DNA of 64,000 nucleotides from Actinocatenispora thailandica (lineage in GTDB: Bacteria; Actinomycetota; Actinomycetes; Mycobacteriales; Micromonosporaceae), in contig NZ_AP023355.1 in the NCBI RefSeq assembly GCF_016865425.1, positions 1,052,198 to 1,116,197 of the forward strand. The letters are read 5' to 3'. The translations under genes and the position numbers were made by a program. Positions 1 to 9,062 of the stretch are shown here, one piece after another (within the stretch, counting starts at the first letter, position 1; the number at the start of each line of letters is the position of its first letter). Below the pieces are notes generated by a model that was not told the DNA's origin, made no database searches, and worked only from the letters and a program-made list of their open reading frames with translations.

Positions 1-528
1 GTGCTCGCCGACCGGCTCGTCGTCACCGACGCCGGGGTGACCACCACCGCCGCGTTCAGCGCCATGTACGACTTCGCGCTCGGGCTGGTGCGCCGGCATA
101 GCGGCGCCCGGGTGGCGCGGCGCACCGCCCGGGTCGCGCTGCTCGACGACGTCCGTTCCTCGCAGGCGCCGTACGTGGACGCCCGGCTGCTGCCGAAGCC
201 GGGCACCGAGTTCTCCCACCGGGCGATGCGCTGGCTCGACCGGCACCTCGCCGACCGGTACGATCTGCCGCGGCTCGCCGCCGCCTGCCATGCCAGCACC
301 CGGACGCTGCTGCGCCGGTTCGCCGCGGAGACCGGGCAGAGCCCGCTGCAGTACCTGCAGGCGGCCCGGGTGCGGCGGGCCCGGCAGCTGCTGGAGACCA
401 CCGACCGCACCGTCGCCAGCATCGCCGCGGCGGTCGGCTACCAGGACCCCGGCACGTTCGCCGCACTGTTCGCCCGGCACACCGGCCGGCGCCCGAGCGC
501 GCACCGGGCCACCTTCCGCCACGCCTGA
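1..528 (+). CDS. GlxA-type AraC-family transcriptional regulator, C-terminal part
   Basis: This is the visible C-terminal 175 residues of a transcription activator; the true start lies left of the window. Residues 1-60 look like the end of a DJ-1/PfpI (class I amidotransferase-like) domain: the pattern VTDAGVTTTAAFSAMYDFAL is the usual last helix before the linker in GlxA-type proteins. Residues 75-170 form a double helix-turn-helix AraC domain, with LAAACHASTRTLLRRF as the first HTH and VASIAAAVGYQDPGTFAALF as the second, then the typical RHTG-RRPSAHR ending. Such proteins sense a small metabolite through the N-terminal domain and regulate a nearby catabolic gene, but the target is not in view. 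The downstream gene is convergent, so this is not part of an operon to the right. Confidence 0.85.
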   Translation: MLADRLVVTDAGVTTTAAFSAMYDFALGLVRRHSGARVARRTARVALLDDVRSSQAPYVDARLLPKPGTEFSHRAMRWLDRHLADRYDLPRLAAACHASTRTLLRRFAAETGQSPLQYLQAARVRRARQLLETTDRTVASIAAAVGYQDPGTFAALFARHTGRRPSAHRATFRHA

Positions 529-561
529 TCGTGCCCGGCCGGGCCGCGCCGGCCGCCCGGG

Positions 562-2436
562 CTACCCGGCCGGTGGCACGGTACGGGTGCGGTGCAGGGC
601 CAGCGCGAGCTGCAGTTCCAGCGCGCGGGCCGGCGAGCGCCAGTCGGCGCCGAGCAGTTGGGTGATCCGGTCGAGCCGCTGGTGCACCGTGTTCGGATGG
701 ACGTGCAGCGCGTGCCGGGCGCGGCTGGGGCTGCGGTCGGCGGCGAAGTACGCGTCGAGCGTCTGCACCAGCCGGGCCCCGCGCGCCGCGTCGTAGTCCA
801 GCAGCGGGCCGAGCGTGTCGGCCAGGTAGCCGTCCAGGTCGCGGCCCTCACCGAGCACCACGCCGAGGAAGCCCAGGTCGGCGGTGGTCACGCCGTCGCC
901 GTGCCGGCCCAGCGCCAGCGCCGCGGACAGGCACCGAATCGCCTCCCGGTACGCGGCCGCGACCGCCGCCGGGCCGGCCGCCGGGCCGGCGGCGGCGACG
1001 GTACCGTGCCGGCGCAGTTCGGCGGCGACGTCCCGGGCCGTGCCGGCGGGATCGGTGCCGGGCAGCAGCAGCACGTCGCGCCCCTCGTACCGGGTGGCGA
1101 GCCCGCCGTGCGCCGCCGCCAGCGCCGCCAGCCGGGCCCGGGACCCGGCGGCGCCGTCGCCACGGTGCGCGTGCTCGGCCCAGGCGACGGCGAGCAGCAG
1201 GTGCGGCCGGGTCAGGTCGAGGCCGAGCCGGTGTGCCCGGTCGCGCAGGCCGGCGGGATCGCGGTCCGGTGCGAGCAGCAGGTCGGCGAGCAGGTCGCCG
1301 CCGACCCGGGCGTGCGCGTCGGCCGCGGACCGGCGAAACAGCATGATCAGCGCGGTGACCAGGCCGGCGCGTTCCAGGGTCCGCTGGTCGGCCTCGTCCA
1401 GCGGCGCCGCGGTGTGCAGTACCAGCGCGCCGAGCTGTTCGGTGCCGGCGGTCACCGCGACCACCCAGTACGGCCCGGCGTGCGCGGCCCGCCCGCTCTC
1501 CCGCGCCGCGCCGACCAGCGCCGGCACGTCGCCGCCCGGATCGGTTGCCGCGCCGGCGATCCGGGCGCCGTCGGGGTCGAGCACCGACAGGGTGCCGTCG
1601 AGTACGTCGGTGACGGCGCGGGCGAGGTCGTCCAGGTCCCCGCCGCGCAGCACCAGCGCGGTGAGCCGGTCGTGCGCGGTCGCGGCGCGTTCGGTGGCGG
1701 CGGCGCGGGCCGCGCCCAGCCGGCTCGCCTGGTCCAGTTCGGCGAGGGCCTCCCGGGTCTCGGTGAGCATCCGGGCGCTGTCGATGGCGATCGCGGCGTG
1801 GTCGGCCAGCGAGCCCAGCAGCGCGATCTCGTCCTGGGCGAACCGGCGTTCCCGCCGGTCCGCGGCGAACAGCACGCCGATCACCCGGTGCCCGAGCCGC
1901 AGCGGTACGCCGAGGATCGCCACCAGCCCCTCGTCGCGCACCCCGGTGTCGATGTCGCGGGTGTGCGCGAACTGCGGGTCGGCCAGGTAGCTGGGGCTGC
2001 GGTACGGGGAGGCGGTCTGTGCCACCAGCCCGCCCAGCCCGGCGCCCATCGGCAGCCGCAGCCGCTGGAAGGAGGCGGCGACCGAGCCGTCGGTGACCCG
2101 CATGTAGGTGTCGCCGCGCGCCGGGTCCTCCAGCGTCAGGTAGGCCACGTCGGTACCGAGCAGCCGGCGGGCCCGGCGCACGATCGCGTGCAGCACGTCG
2201 TCCAGGTCGCGCAGCGTGGCCAGGTCACCTGCGGTGGAGAACAGCGCGGCCAACTCGTTCTCCCGGCGGCGGTGCCGGGCCAGCTGGGTACGCAGCCGCA
2301 GCGCCAGCGTCCTCGCCCGGGCCAGCGCCGCCAGCGTCGCCGGGTCGGCGCCGGCCTGGCGGGCGCGCTCCAGCGGCACCTCGTACTCCGTTGCCGGCGC
2401 CTCGGCCAGCAGCAACTCCAGGAACGCGGACTCCAT
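562..2436 (-). CDS. GAF-domain PucR/CdaR-family transcriptional regulator
   Basis: A 624-residue regulator. After an N-terminal helical region (1-60) comes a GAF domain (about 65-205; DLDDVLHAIVRRARRLLGTDVAYL near its start), then a long middle region and a C-terminal PucR-type helix-turn-helix (about 555-620; the ARHALHVHPNTVHQRLDRI segment is the DNA-reading part). The ATG at 2436 was chosen because translation further upstream runs across the divergent promoter into the SDR gene and reads as low-complexity antisense protein. The gene is divergent from the SDR at 2546, with about 110 bp between, followed by an MHS transporter. PucR-GAF proteins next to a hydroxybutyrate dehydrogenase and a transporter commonly regulate that pair in actinobacteria, so local control of 3-hydroxybutyrate use is the inferred role. 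Confidence 0.85.
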   Translation of the reverse strand: MESAFLELLLAEAPATEYEVPLERARQAGADPATLAALARARTLALRLRTQLARHRRRENELAALFSTAGDLATLRDLDDVLHAIVRRARRLLGTDVAYLTLEDPARGDTYMRVTDGSVAASFQRLRLPMGAGLGGLVAQTASPYRSPSYLADPQFAHTRDIDTGVRDEGLVAILGVPLRLGHRVIGVLFAADRRERRFAQDEIALLGSLADHAAIAIDSARMLTETREALAELDQASRLGAARAAATERAATAHDRLTALVLRGGDLDDLARAVTDVLDGTLSVLDPDGARIAGAATDPGGDVPALVGAARESGRAAHAGPYWVVAVTAGTEQLGALVLHTAAPLDEADQRTLERAGLVTALIMLFRRSAADAHARVGGDLLADLLLAPDRDPAGLRDRAHRLGLDLTRPHLLLAVAWAEHAHRGDGAAGSRARLAALAAAHGGLATRYEGRDVLLLPGTDPAGTARDVAAELRRHGTVAAAGPAAGPAAVAAAYREAIRCLSAALALGRHGDGVTTADLGFLGVVLGEGRDLDGYLADTLGPLLDYDAARGARLVQTLDAYFAADRSPSRARHALHVHPNTVHQRLDRITQLLGADWRSPARALELQLALALHRTRTVPPAG

Positions 2437-2545
2437 GCCCGCGGATTGTGCCCGGACCGGTGGGCCGGCGCCATACTCGTCGGCGCTCGAATATGGCGTG
2501 ACGGCACATGTGATTCGCGCCATCCGGTGCCTAACGTGTGGCGCC

Positions 2546-3301
2546 ATGAACAGCGGGCAGGACCTCAACGGCCGGACCGCGCTGGTGACCGGCGCGGCCG
2601 GCGGAATCGGCGCGGCGTGCGCCCGGCGGCTGGCCGCGGCCGGCGCCACGGTGGTCGCGGCCGACCGGGACGGTGCGGGTGCGGCGGCGATCGCGGACGC
2701 GGTCGGCGGCCGGTCGGTGGCGGTCGACCTGACCGACCCGGCCCAGCTCGACGCGCTGGACTGCGACGTCGACATCGTGGTCAACAACGCCGGCCGGCAG
2801 TACGTGGCCCCGGTCGAGGACTTCCCACCGGAGCAGTTCACCGGCCTGCTGCGGCTGATGCTGGAGGCGCCGTTCCGGCTGGTCCGCGCCGCCCTGCCGC
2901 ACATGTACCGGCGCGGTTGGGGGCGCATCGTCAACGTCTCGTCGGTGCACGGCCTGCGTGCCTCGCCGTACAAGGCGGGCTACGTCGCCGCCAAGCACGG
3001 CCTGGAGGGCCTGTCCAAGGTGGTCGCCGCGGAGTCGGCCGGCCGCGGCATCACCTGCAACTGCGTGGATCCCGGCTACGTGCGTACCCCGATGGTGGAA
3101 CGCCAGATCGCCGACCAGGCACGCGAGCACCACATCGCCGAGGCCGAGGTCCTCGACCGGGTGCTGCTCGCGCGTACCCCCAGCAAGCGGCTGGTCGAGC
3201 CCGCCGAGGTCGCCGAGCTCGTCGGCTACCTGTGCGGGCCGGCCGCGGCGTCGATCACCGGCGCCTCCCTCACCCTCGATGGCGGCTGGACCGCCCTCTG
3301 A
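2546..3301 (+). CDS. SDR dehydrogenase, probable 3-hydroxybutyrate dehydrogenase
   Basis: A 251-residue classical short-chain dehydrogenase. The NAD-binding TGAAGGIG motif is at residues 15-22, followed by NNAG, the catalytic serine in VSSVHG and the YVAAK catalytic pair. The stretch CNCVDPGYVRTPMVERQI, the following helical insert with a KRLVEPAEVAELVGYLC ending, and the length are typical of D-3-hydroxybutyrate dehydrogenases, which convert 3-hydroxybutyrate to acetoacetate with NAD in the cytoplasm. It is 43 bp upstream of an MHS-family transporter, so the two are likely cotranscribed as uptake plus first oxidation step. The PucR-GAF regulator is divergent. Substrate assignment rests on family resemblance and context; another 3-hydroxy acid is possible. 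Confidence 0.8.
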   Translation: MNSGQDLNGRTALVTGAAGGIGAACARRLAAAGATVVAADRDGAGAAAIADAVGGRSVAVDLTDPAQLDALDCDVDIVVNNAGRQYVAPVEDFPPEQFTGLLRLMLEAPFRLVRAALPHMYRRGWGRIVNVSSVHGLRASPYKAGYVAAKHGLEGLSKVVAAESAGRGITCNCVDPGYVRTPMVERQIADQAREHHIAEAEVLDRVLLARTPSKRLVEPAEVAELVGYLCGPAAASITGASLTLDGGWTAL

Positions 3302-3344
3302 CCCCCGGCGGCGGGTTCCGCCGCACGAGCACTGGAGCGCAGTC

Positions 3345-4703
3345 ATGACCGAACAGACCGCACCCGCATCACCCGGTCCGGCCACCCCGGCTTCCGGCAG
3401 CGCCCTGGCCCGGGTCCTCGCCGCGAGCATGGCCGGCACCACCGTCGAGTGGTACGACTTCTTCCTGTACGGGTCGGCCGCGGCGCTGGTGTTCCCGAAA
3501 CTGTTCTTCCCGGACAGCGATCCGCTGGTCGGCACCATGCTCTCGTTCCTCACCTACGCGCTGGGGTTCGCGGCCCGGCCGCTGGGCGGGCTGGTGTTCG
3601 GGCACTTCGGTGACCGGATCGGCCGCAAGCGGCTACTGCTGGTGAGCCTGTTGATGATGGGCGGCGGCACGCTGCTGATCGGCTGCCTGCCGACCTACCA
3701 CACGCTCGGTATCGGTGCGGCGTTCCTGCTGGTGGCGCTGCGGCTGATCCAGGGGTTCGCGGTCGGCGGCGAGTGGTCCGGCGCGGTACTGCTGGTCACC
3801 GAGCACGCCCCGGCGAAGCGGCGCGGGCTGTGGGGCTCGGTACCGCAGTCCGGGGTGCCGGCCGGCAACCTGATCGCCACTGCGGTCCTCGCGGTGCTCG
3901 CCTCGGTACTCTCCGACGACGCGTTCCTGTCCTGGGGCTGGCGGATCCCGTTCCTGCTGTCCGCGGTGCTGGTGGCGCTCGGCTACTGGGTGCGGCAGTC
4001 GGTCGAGGACGCCCCGCTGTTCGTGGCCGCCCGGCAGCGCGCCGAGCAGGCCGCGCAGCGCCGCGCACCGGTCCTGGAGGTGCTGCGCCGCTACCCCCGG
4101 CAGCTGCTGGTGTGCGCCGCGGCCCGCTTCGCCGAGAACGTCGTCTACTACGTGATCACCGCGTTCGTGCTGGTGTACGCCACGACCCGGCTGGGCCTTT
4201 CCAAGTCGCTGATCCTGGACGCGCTGCTGGTCGCGAACGCGGTGCACGTGCTGGCACTGCCGGCGTTCGGTGCGCTGTCCGACCGGATCGGGCGGCGCCC
4301 GGTGTACCTGTTCGGCGCGGTCGGTACCGGCGTCTGGGCGTTCGTGTTCTTCCTGCTGCTGGACACCCGCAACGTGCTCGCGATCGGCGTCGCGGTGGTG
4401 GTCGGGCTGATCATCCACGCCGCGATGTACGGGCCGCAGGCGGCGTTCTTCGCCGAGCAGTTCGACACCACGGTGCGCTACACCGGTACCTCGATCGCCG
4501 CGCAGGTGACCGCGATCGTCGCCGGTTCGGTCGCGCCGCTGATCGCGCTGGCGTTGCTGCGCAGCTTCGGCACCGGGTACGCCGTCGCCGGGTACGTGCT
4601 CGCCGCCGCGGTCATCTCCGTGGTCGGCGTCCTGCTCTCCACCGAGACCCGGGACCGCGACCTGGCCGCCGAGGACACCCCGGTACCGACCCTGGTGCCC
4701 TGA
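3345..4703 (+). CDS. MHS-family MFS transporter (metabolite:H+ symporter)
   Basis: A 452-residue 12-helix transporter. The N-terminal signature TTVEWYDFFLYGSAAALVF is characteristic of the metabolite:proton symporter branch (KgtP, ShiA, ProP-like), and the MFS loop motif is present as FGHFGDRIGRKR between helices 2 and 3, with a second copy GALSDRIGRRPVYLF in the C-terminal half. GFAVGGEWSGAVLLVTEHAP in helix 4-5 is also typical. The start is supported by spacing from the SDR stop codon (43 bp) and by the signature being near residue 30. It probably imports the carboxylate oxidised by the upstream dehydrogenase, such as 3-hydroxybutyrate; this substrate is inferred from context only. A long perfect palindrome follows the stop codon. 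Confidence 0.85.
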   Translation: MTEQTAPASPGPATPASGSALARVLAASMAGTTVEWYDFFLYGSAAALVFPKLFFPDSDPLVGTMLSFLTYALGFAARPLGGLVFGHFGDRIGRKRLLLVSLLMMGGGTLLIGCLPTYHTLGIGAAFLLVALRLIQGFAVGGEWSGAVLLVTEHAPAKRRGLWGSVPQSGVPAGNLIATAVLAVLASVLSDDAFLSWGWRIPFLLSAVLVALGYWVRQSVEDAPLFVAARQRAEQAAQRRAPVLEVLRRYPRQLLVCAAARFAENVVYYVITAFVLVYATTRLGLSKSLILDALLVANAVHVLALPAFGALSDRIGRRPVYLFGAVGTGVWAFVFFLLLDTRNVLAIGVAVVVGLIIHAAMYGPQAAFFAEQFDTTVRYTGTSIAAQVTAIVAGSVAPLIALALLRSFGTGYAVAGYVLAAAVISVVGVLLSTETRDRDLAAEDTPVPTLVP

Positions 4704-4727
4704 GCGGCCGCCGGACCTCCTGGTGAC

Positions 4728-4767
4728 CGGCTGCGCCGGGTGCGGTCGACCGCACCCGGCGCAGCCG
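4728..4767. terminator. Perfect 40-bp palindrome, probable terminator
   Basis: Two exact 20-base arms (4728-4747 and 4748-4767, beginning CGGCTGCGCCGGG) meet with no spacer, 24 bp after the transporter stop codon. In RNA this makes an extremely stable GC hairpin with a minimal loop. There is no U tract, as is usual for actinobacterial terminators. It separates the hydroxybutyrate unit from the AfsR-like gene downstream. Confidence 0.7.
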
Positions 4768-4832
4768 CCGGTAGTCTTCGCTGGGCCGCCACGGGGTGGC
4801 GGTCGCGGCGGACGGCGGAACCGGGGCGAGCG

Positions 4833-7643
4833 GTGAGCGTGACCTTCCAGGTGCTGGGGCCGGTCGAGGTGCGCAGCGGCGACCGGAACGTGCCGCTGCC
4901 CGCCGGCCAGGCACCGCAGCTGCTCGCGGTGCTGCTGCTCGACGTCGGCCGCGTGGTGCCCGTCGAGGCGCTGATGGGCGTGCTGTGGGACGGCGAGTTC
5001 CCGGCCAGTGCCCGCAAACTGGTGCAGGTGCGGATGTCGCAGCTGCGGGCTGCTCTCGCCGCCACCCCGGCGGTACTGACCGGGGTGCGCGGCGGCTACC
5101 GGCTCGACGTCGATCCGGCGAGCGTCGACCTGGCCCGGTTCCGGTCGCTGCGACGCCGGGCCCGGGACGTGCCGCCCGCGGCGGCGGAGCGGCTGCTGCG
5201 CGAGGCGATCGAGTTGTGGCGCGGCCCGGCCGTACCGGAGCTGCGGCACACCGTGGGCGGGCAGCGGCTGGCCGTACCGCTGGACGAGGAGTACCTGGCG
5301 GCGGTCGAGGACTGCGCGGCCGGGGCGCTGGCCGCCGATGCCGGCGCCGATCTCGTCGAGCCGGTGCGTGCCGCGCTGCTGGACCACCCGCTGCGGGAAC
5401 GGCTGCGGGCGCTGCTGATGCGGCTGCTGTACCGGGCCGGTCGGCGGGCGGCCGCGATCGAGCTGTACGACGAGGGCCGTCGGCTGCTCGCCGACGAGCT
5501 CGGCCTGGACCCCGGCGCCGATCTGCGCGCCGCGTACCGCGAGATCCTGGACGCCGACCGGGAACCATCGGCGCCCGCACCGCGCCCCCGGCCGGCCGGA
5601 CCGGCGCAACTGCCGGCCGACGTCGCCGACTTCACCGGCCGCACCGGCGAGCTGTCGCTGCTCTCCGCCCTGGTCCGGGTCCCGGACCCGCCCGGCACCG
5701 GTCGCGACCCCGGCCCGGCCGGTACCGGCCCGGGGGCCGCCACCGCGGTGGCCGCGGTGACCGGTACCGCCGGGGTCGGCAAGACCGTGCTGGTGGTGCA
5801 CTGGGCGCACCAGCACGCCGCCGACTTCCCCGACGGTCAGCTGTACGTCGACCTGCGGGGTTTCGACCCGCACCGGGCTCCGGTCGAGGCGTCGGACGCG
5901 GTCCGCTCGTTCGTCGAGGCACTCGGGGTGCCGCCGGCCGAGGTCCCGGCCGACCCGGACGCGCAGGCCGCGCTGTACCGCAGCCTGCTCGCCGGCCGGC
6001 GGGCGCTGGTGCTGCTGGACAACGCGCGCGACAGCGACCAGGCCCGACCGCTGCTGCCCGGCGCCGGTGCCAGCGTCGCGCTGGTGACCAGCCGGGTGCA
6101 CCTGTCCGGGCTCGTCGCGAGCGACGGCGCCGGCCCGCTCCGGCTCGACGTGCCGGCCGCGGACGAGGCGCGCGGCTTCCTGGCCGGGCGGCTGGGCCGC
6201 AGCGGTATCGCCGCCGACACCGCGCTGCTGGACGAGATCATCCGCCGCTGCGCCGGGCTGCCGCTGGCGCTGGCGCTGGTGGCCGCGCGCGCCGCGGCTC
6301 ACCCCGCATCCTCGCTGCCGGGCCTGGTCGCCGAGCTGGGCGACGAGGCCGCCGCCCTGGACGCGCTGGACGGCGGCGACGCGACCACCGACCTGCGTGC
6401 CGTCTTCTCCTGGTCGTACGACGTGTTGAGCCCGGCGGCGGCCGCGGTGTTCCGGCGCGCCGGGCGGCACCCCGGCCCCGACGTGACCCTCGCCGCGGCT
6501 GCGTCGCTCGCCGGCATCGGCGCCCGGCAGGCCCGGGTCGCGCTGCACGAACTGGTCCGGGCACACCTGATCGTCGAGCGCACCACCGGCCGGTACGGCA
6601 GCCACGACCTGCTGCGCGCCTACGCGGCGGAGCTGGCCGACGCGGACGACCCGGTCGAGCGGCGGGCGGCGTTCGTCCGCACGCTGGACCACTACCTGCA
6701 CACCGCTCGTGCCGCCTACCTGCTGCTCCGGCCGTACCGCGGGGTGGTGCGGCTCGACGGGCCGGTGCCCGGCGTGACGGTCGCCGAGCTGGCCACGGTG
6801 CAGGACGCGCTCGCCTGGTTCACCGCCGAACGCGACACGCTGGACGCGCTGGTCCGGCAGGCGGCGGCGGCCGGGTTCGCCCGGCACACCTGGCAACTGG
6901 CCGTGGCGACCGCCGACTTCCTGCAGCGGCGCGGGCCCTGGACGCAGCTGGCCGCGTTGATGGACATCGCGGTACGCGCCGCCGCCGCGGCCGGTGACCG
7001 CACCGGTCTGGCGCACGCCCGGCACCAGGTCGCGCAGACGCACCACTGGCTCGGCGAGTACGCCGCCGCGCAGCAGCAGTACCAGCGCGCCCTGGACCTG
7101 TTCGCCGAGGTGGGTGATCTCGTGGCGCAGGGCCACGTGGAGGCGGATCTCGGGCTGATGTTCGAGCGGCGGGACGAGCCGGCGGCGGCGCTGGACCACA
7201 CCAACCGGTCGCTGGCGCACTTCCAGGCCGCGGGTCACCGGGTGGGTGAGGGCCTGGCACTCAACAACGTCGGGTGGTTGCACGCGCTGCGCGGTGACTA
7301 CGAGGCGGCGCTGGACTGCTGCCGGCGCAGCCGTGGCCTGTTGCGCGCGGCGAACGAGGGGTACGCCGAGGCGAACGTGTGGGACACCATCGGGTACATC
7401 AACGACCGGCTCGGCCGGCAGGACGACGCGGTGCACGCGTACCGCCGGGCGCTGACCCTGTTCACCGAGGCCGGTGACCTGTACTACGCGGCGGACACGT
7501 TGACCCATCTCGGTGCGGCGCAGCGCCACGCCGGCGACGTGGACGGCGCCCGGGAGTCCTGGACCCGGGCGTTGCGGCTGCTGGAGGAGCTCGGGCACGC
7601 GGATGCCACCGCGGTCCGGGCGAGCCTCGACGAACTCGGCTGA
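4833..7643 (+). CDS. AfsR-like regulator: SARP DNA-binding, BTAD, NB-ARC ATPase, TPR
   Basis: A 936-residue multidomain regulator. Residues 1-95 are a winged-helix OmpR-like DNA-binding domain (FQVLGPVEVRSGDRNVPL, then RGGYRLDVD); 100-240 are the bacterial transcriptional activation domain ending LGLDPGADLRAAYREIL. The NB-ARC ATPase follows, with P-loop GTAGVGKTVL near residue 310, Walker B LVLLDNARD near 390 and GLPLALALV near 475. From about 680 to 930 there are tetratricopeptide repeats (for example ARHQVAQTHHWLGEYAAAQQQYQRAL). The GTG start at 4833 places SVTFQVLGPVEV at the N terminus as in relatives; earlier codons read through low-complexity sequence. STAND proteins of this type couple nucleotide-dependent oligomerisation to activation of secondary-metabolism or developmental genes. 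Its target is unknown; an MFS exporter and a second AfsR-like gene follow on the same strand. Confidence 0.85.
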   Translation: MSVTFQVLGPVEVRSGDRNVPLPAGQAPQLLAVLLLDVGRVVPVEALMGVLWDGEFPASARKLVQVRMSQLRAALAATPAVLTGVRGGYRLDVDPASVDLARFRSLRRRARDVPPAAAERLLREAIELWRGPAVPELRHTVGGQRLAVPLDEEYLAAVEDCAAGALAADAGADLVEPVRAALLDHPLRERLRALLMRLLYRAGRRAAAIELYDEGRRLLADELGLDPGADLRAAYREILDADREPSAPAPRPRPAGPAQLPADVADFTGRTGELSLLSALVRVPDPPGTGRDPGPAGTGPGAATAVAAVTGTAGVGKTVLVVHWAHQHAADFPDGQLYVDLRGFDPHRAPVEASDAVRSFVEALGVPPAEVPADPDAQAALYRSLLAGRRALVLLDNARDSDQARPLLPGAGASVALVTSRVHLSGLVASDGAGPLRLDVPAADEARGFLAGRLGRSGIAADTALLDEIIRRCAGLPLALALVAARAAAHPASSLPGLVAELGDEAAALDALDGGDATTDLRAVFSWSYDVLSPAAAAVFRRAGRHPGPDVTLAAAASLAGIGARQARVALHELVRAHLIVERTTGRYGSHDLLRAYAAELADADDPVERRAAFVRTLDHYLHTARAAYLLLRPYRGVVRLDGPVPGVTVAELATVQDALAWFTAERDTLDALVRQAAAAGFARHTWQLAVATADFLQRRGPWTQLAALMDIAVRAAAAAGDRTGLAHARHQVAQTHHWLGEYAAAQQQYQRALDLFAEVGDLVAQGHVEADLGLMFERRDEPAAALDHTNRSLAHFQAAGHRVGEGLALNNVGWLHALRGDYEAALDCCRRSRGLLRAANEGYAEANVWDTIGYINDRLGRQDDAVHAYRRALTLFTEAGDLYYAADTLTHLGAAQRHAGDVDGARESWTRALRLLEELGHADATAVRASLDELG

Positions 7644-7805
7644 CAGCCCCGCGGGCGCGGGCGGCGCCGGTTATCCGTTCGGTTACCGGCTCCGCCTACG
7701 GTCGCCGGTGCCGCCGACGCGCCGGTTCGATCCGGGCCCACGCGGGTTCGGCCGCCACCCGTCGGCCGTCGTCGCCGGAGGTCACGGGGCCGGGAGGTGA
7801 TGGGG

Positions 7806-9062
7806 ATGGCGCAGGCACCGCGGGCCGGCGTGGACGATCGTGCCGCCGGTTACCGGGACGTGCTGTCGCTGGGCGAGTTCCGGGCCGTGCTCGGCGCCCG
7901 GCTGGTCTCCATGGCCGGCGACCAGGTGGCCCGGGTCGCGCTGTCGCTGCTGGTGTTCGACCGCACCCGGTCGGCCGCGCTGGCGGCGGCCACGTTCGCG
8001 TTGAGCTTCCTGCCCGCACTCGCCGGGCCGCTGCTCGCCGGCCTGGCCGACCGGTACCCGCGCCGGACGGTACTGGTGGCGGCGGACCTCCTGCGCGCCG
8101 TGCTGCTGGGCCTGATGGCGGTACCGGGGGCGCCGCTGCCGGTGCTGTTCGCGCTGCTGGTACTGGCCGAGCTGATCGGTGCGCCGGCGAACGCCGCGCA
8201 CGGCGCGGTGCTCGCGGACATCCTCGTCGGGGACCGGCTGGTGGTCGGGCAGGGCGCCCGGTCGATCGTGGACCAGCTCAGCCAGATCGGCGGGTACGCG
8301 GTCGGCGGCGTGCTGACCGCGCTGCTCACCGCGCACGGCGTCCTCGCGCTGGACGCGGCGAGCTTCGCGGTCTCGGCCCTGGTGCTGCGGCTCGCGCTGC
8401 GGCGCCGGCCGGCCCCGGCCGGCGCCGCGGACGTACCGCCGTCGCTGCTCGGCTCGGCCCGGCGGTCCGCGCGGCTGGTGTGGTCCGATCGGCGGCTGCG
8501 GGTGCTGCTGGGGCTGGTGTGGATGATCGGCCTGCCGGTGGCCGCGGAGGGGTTGGCCGTGCCGTACGCGGTGGGGCGGTACCCGGGCCCGTCGGCCGCC
8601 GGGTGGCTCCTGGCGGCGACCCCGCTCGGCGCGGTCGTCGGCGCCGTACTGCTCGGCCGCTGCCGCCCGTCGGTACGCCGCCGGGTGATGGCCCCGCTGG
8701 CCGCGCTCGCCGGGTTGCCGCTGCTGGTCGTCGCGGCCCGGCCGCCGCTGGCGGTGGCCTGCCTGGTGTTCGCGTTGTCCGGCGCCGCGGCGAGCTACGT
8801 GACCGTGGCCCCGGCGCTGTACGTGGCGCGGATCCCGGCGGCGGGCCGGGGCCAGGCGATCGGGCTGATGTCCTCCGGCGCGGTCGCCGGTCAGGGCGTG
8901 GTCACGATCCTGGCCGGCCTGGGCGCGGACCGGATCGGCGCCGCCGACGCGGTCGGGTTGGCCGGCGCGCTCACCGCGACGGTCGGCGCGGCACTCGCGA
9001 TCGCCTGGTCACGGGCGGACGCGGAGCCGGACGTTCCGGTGGCGGGGCCGTGGCCGGGATGA
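7806..9062 (+). CDS. MFS efflux transporter
   Basis: A 418-residue multi-pass membrane protein with about 12 predicted helices. The loop after helix 2 carries a degenerate MFS motif (LAGLADRYPRRTVLVAADLLRA), and the fold resembles the MFS_3/EntS-like exporters of actinobacteria. GTG at 7797, ATG at 7800 and ATG at 7806 are all in frame; I chose ATG 7806 because GGAGG at 7793-7797 is then at a normal distance of 8 bases. Its last codons overlap the ATG of the following AfsR-like regulator by four bases (ATGA), so the two are translationally coupled. This suggests an exporter controlled by, or controlling the ligand of, that regulator. Substrate unknown. Confidence 0.8.
   Translation: MAQAPRAGVDDRAAGYRDVLSLGEFRAVLGARLVSMAGDQVARVALSLLVFDRTRSAALAAATFALSFLPALAGPLLAGLADRYPRRTVLVAADLLRAVLLGLMAVPGAPLPVLFALLVLAELIGAPANAAHGAVLADILVGDRLVVGQGARSIVDQLSQIGGYAVGGVLTALLTAHGVLALDAASFAVSALVLRLALRRRPAPAGAADVPPSLLGSARRSARLVWSDRRLRVLLGLVWMIGLPVAAEGLAVPYAVGRYPGPSAAGWLLAATPLGAVVGAVLLGRCRPSVRRRVMAPLAALAGLPLLVVAARPPLAVACLVFALSGAAASYVTVAPALYVARIPAAGRGQAIGLMSSGAVAGQGVVTILAGLGADRIGAADAVGLAGALTATVGAALAIAWSRADAEPDVPVAGPWPG

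Noticed and set aside
592-3348. A 918-codon open frame on the plus strand over the PucR regulator
   Set aside because: It is antisense to the real GAF/PucR gene, reads as repetitive Arg/Gly/Val/Gln-rich protein without a domain, and arises from the high GC content that removes stop codons.
3633-7598. A 1321-codon open frame on the minus strand
   Set aside because: It runs antisense through the MHS transporter and the AfsR-like gene, has no ribosome site and no recognisable domains.
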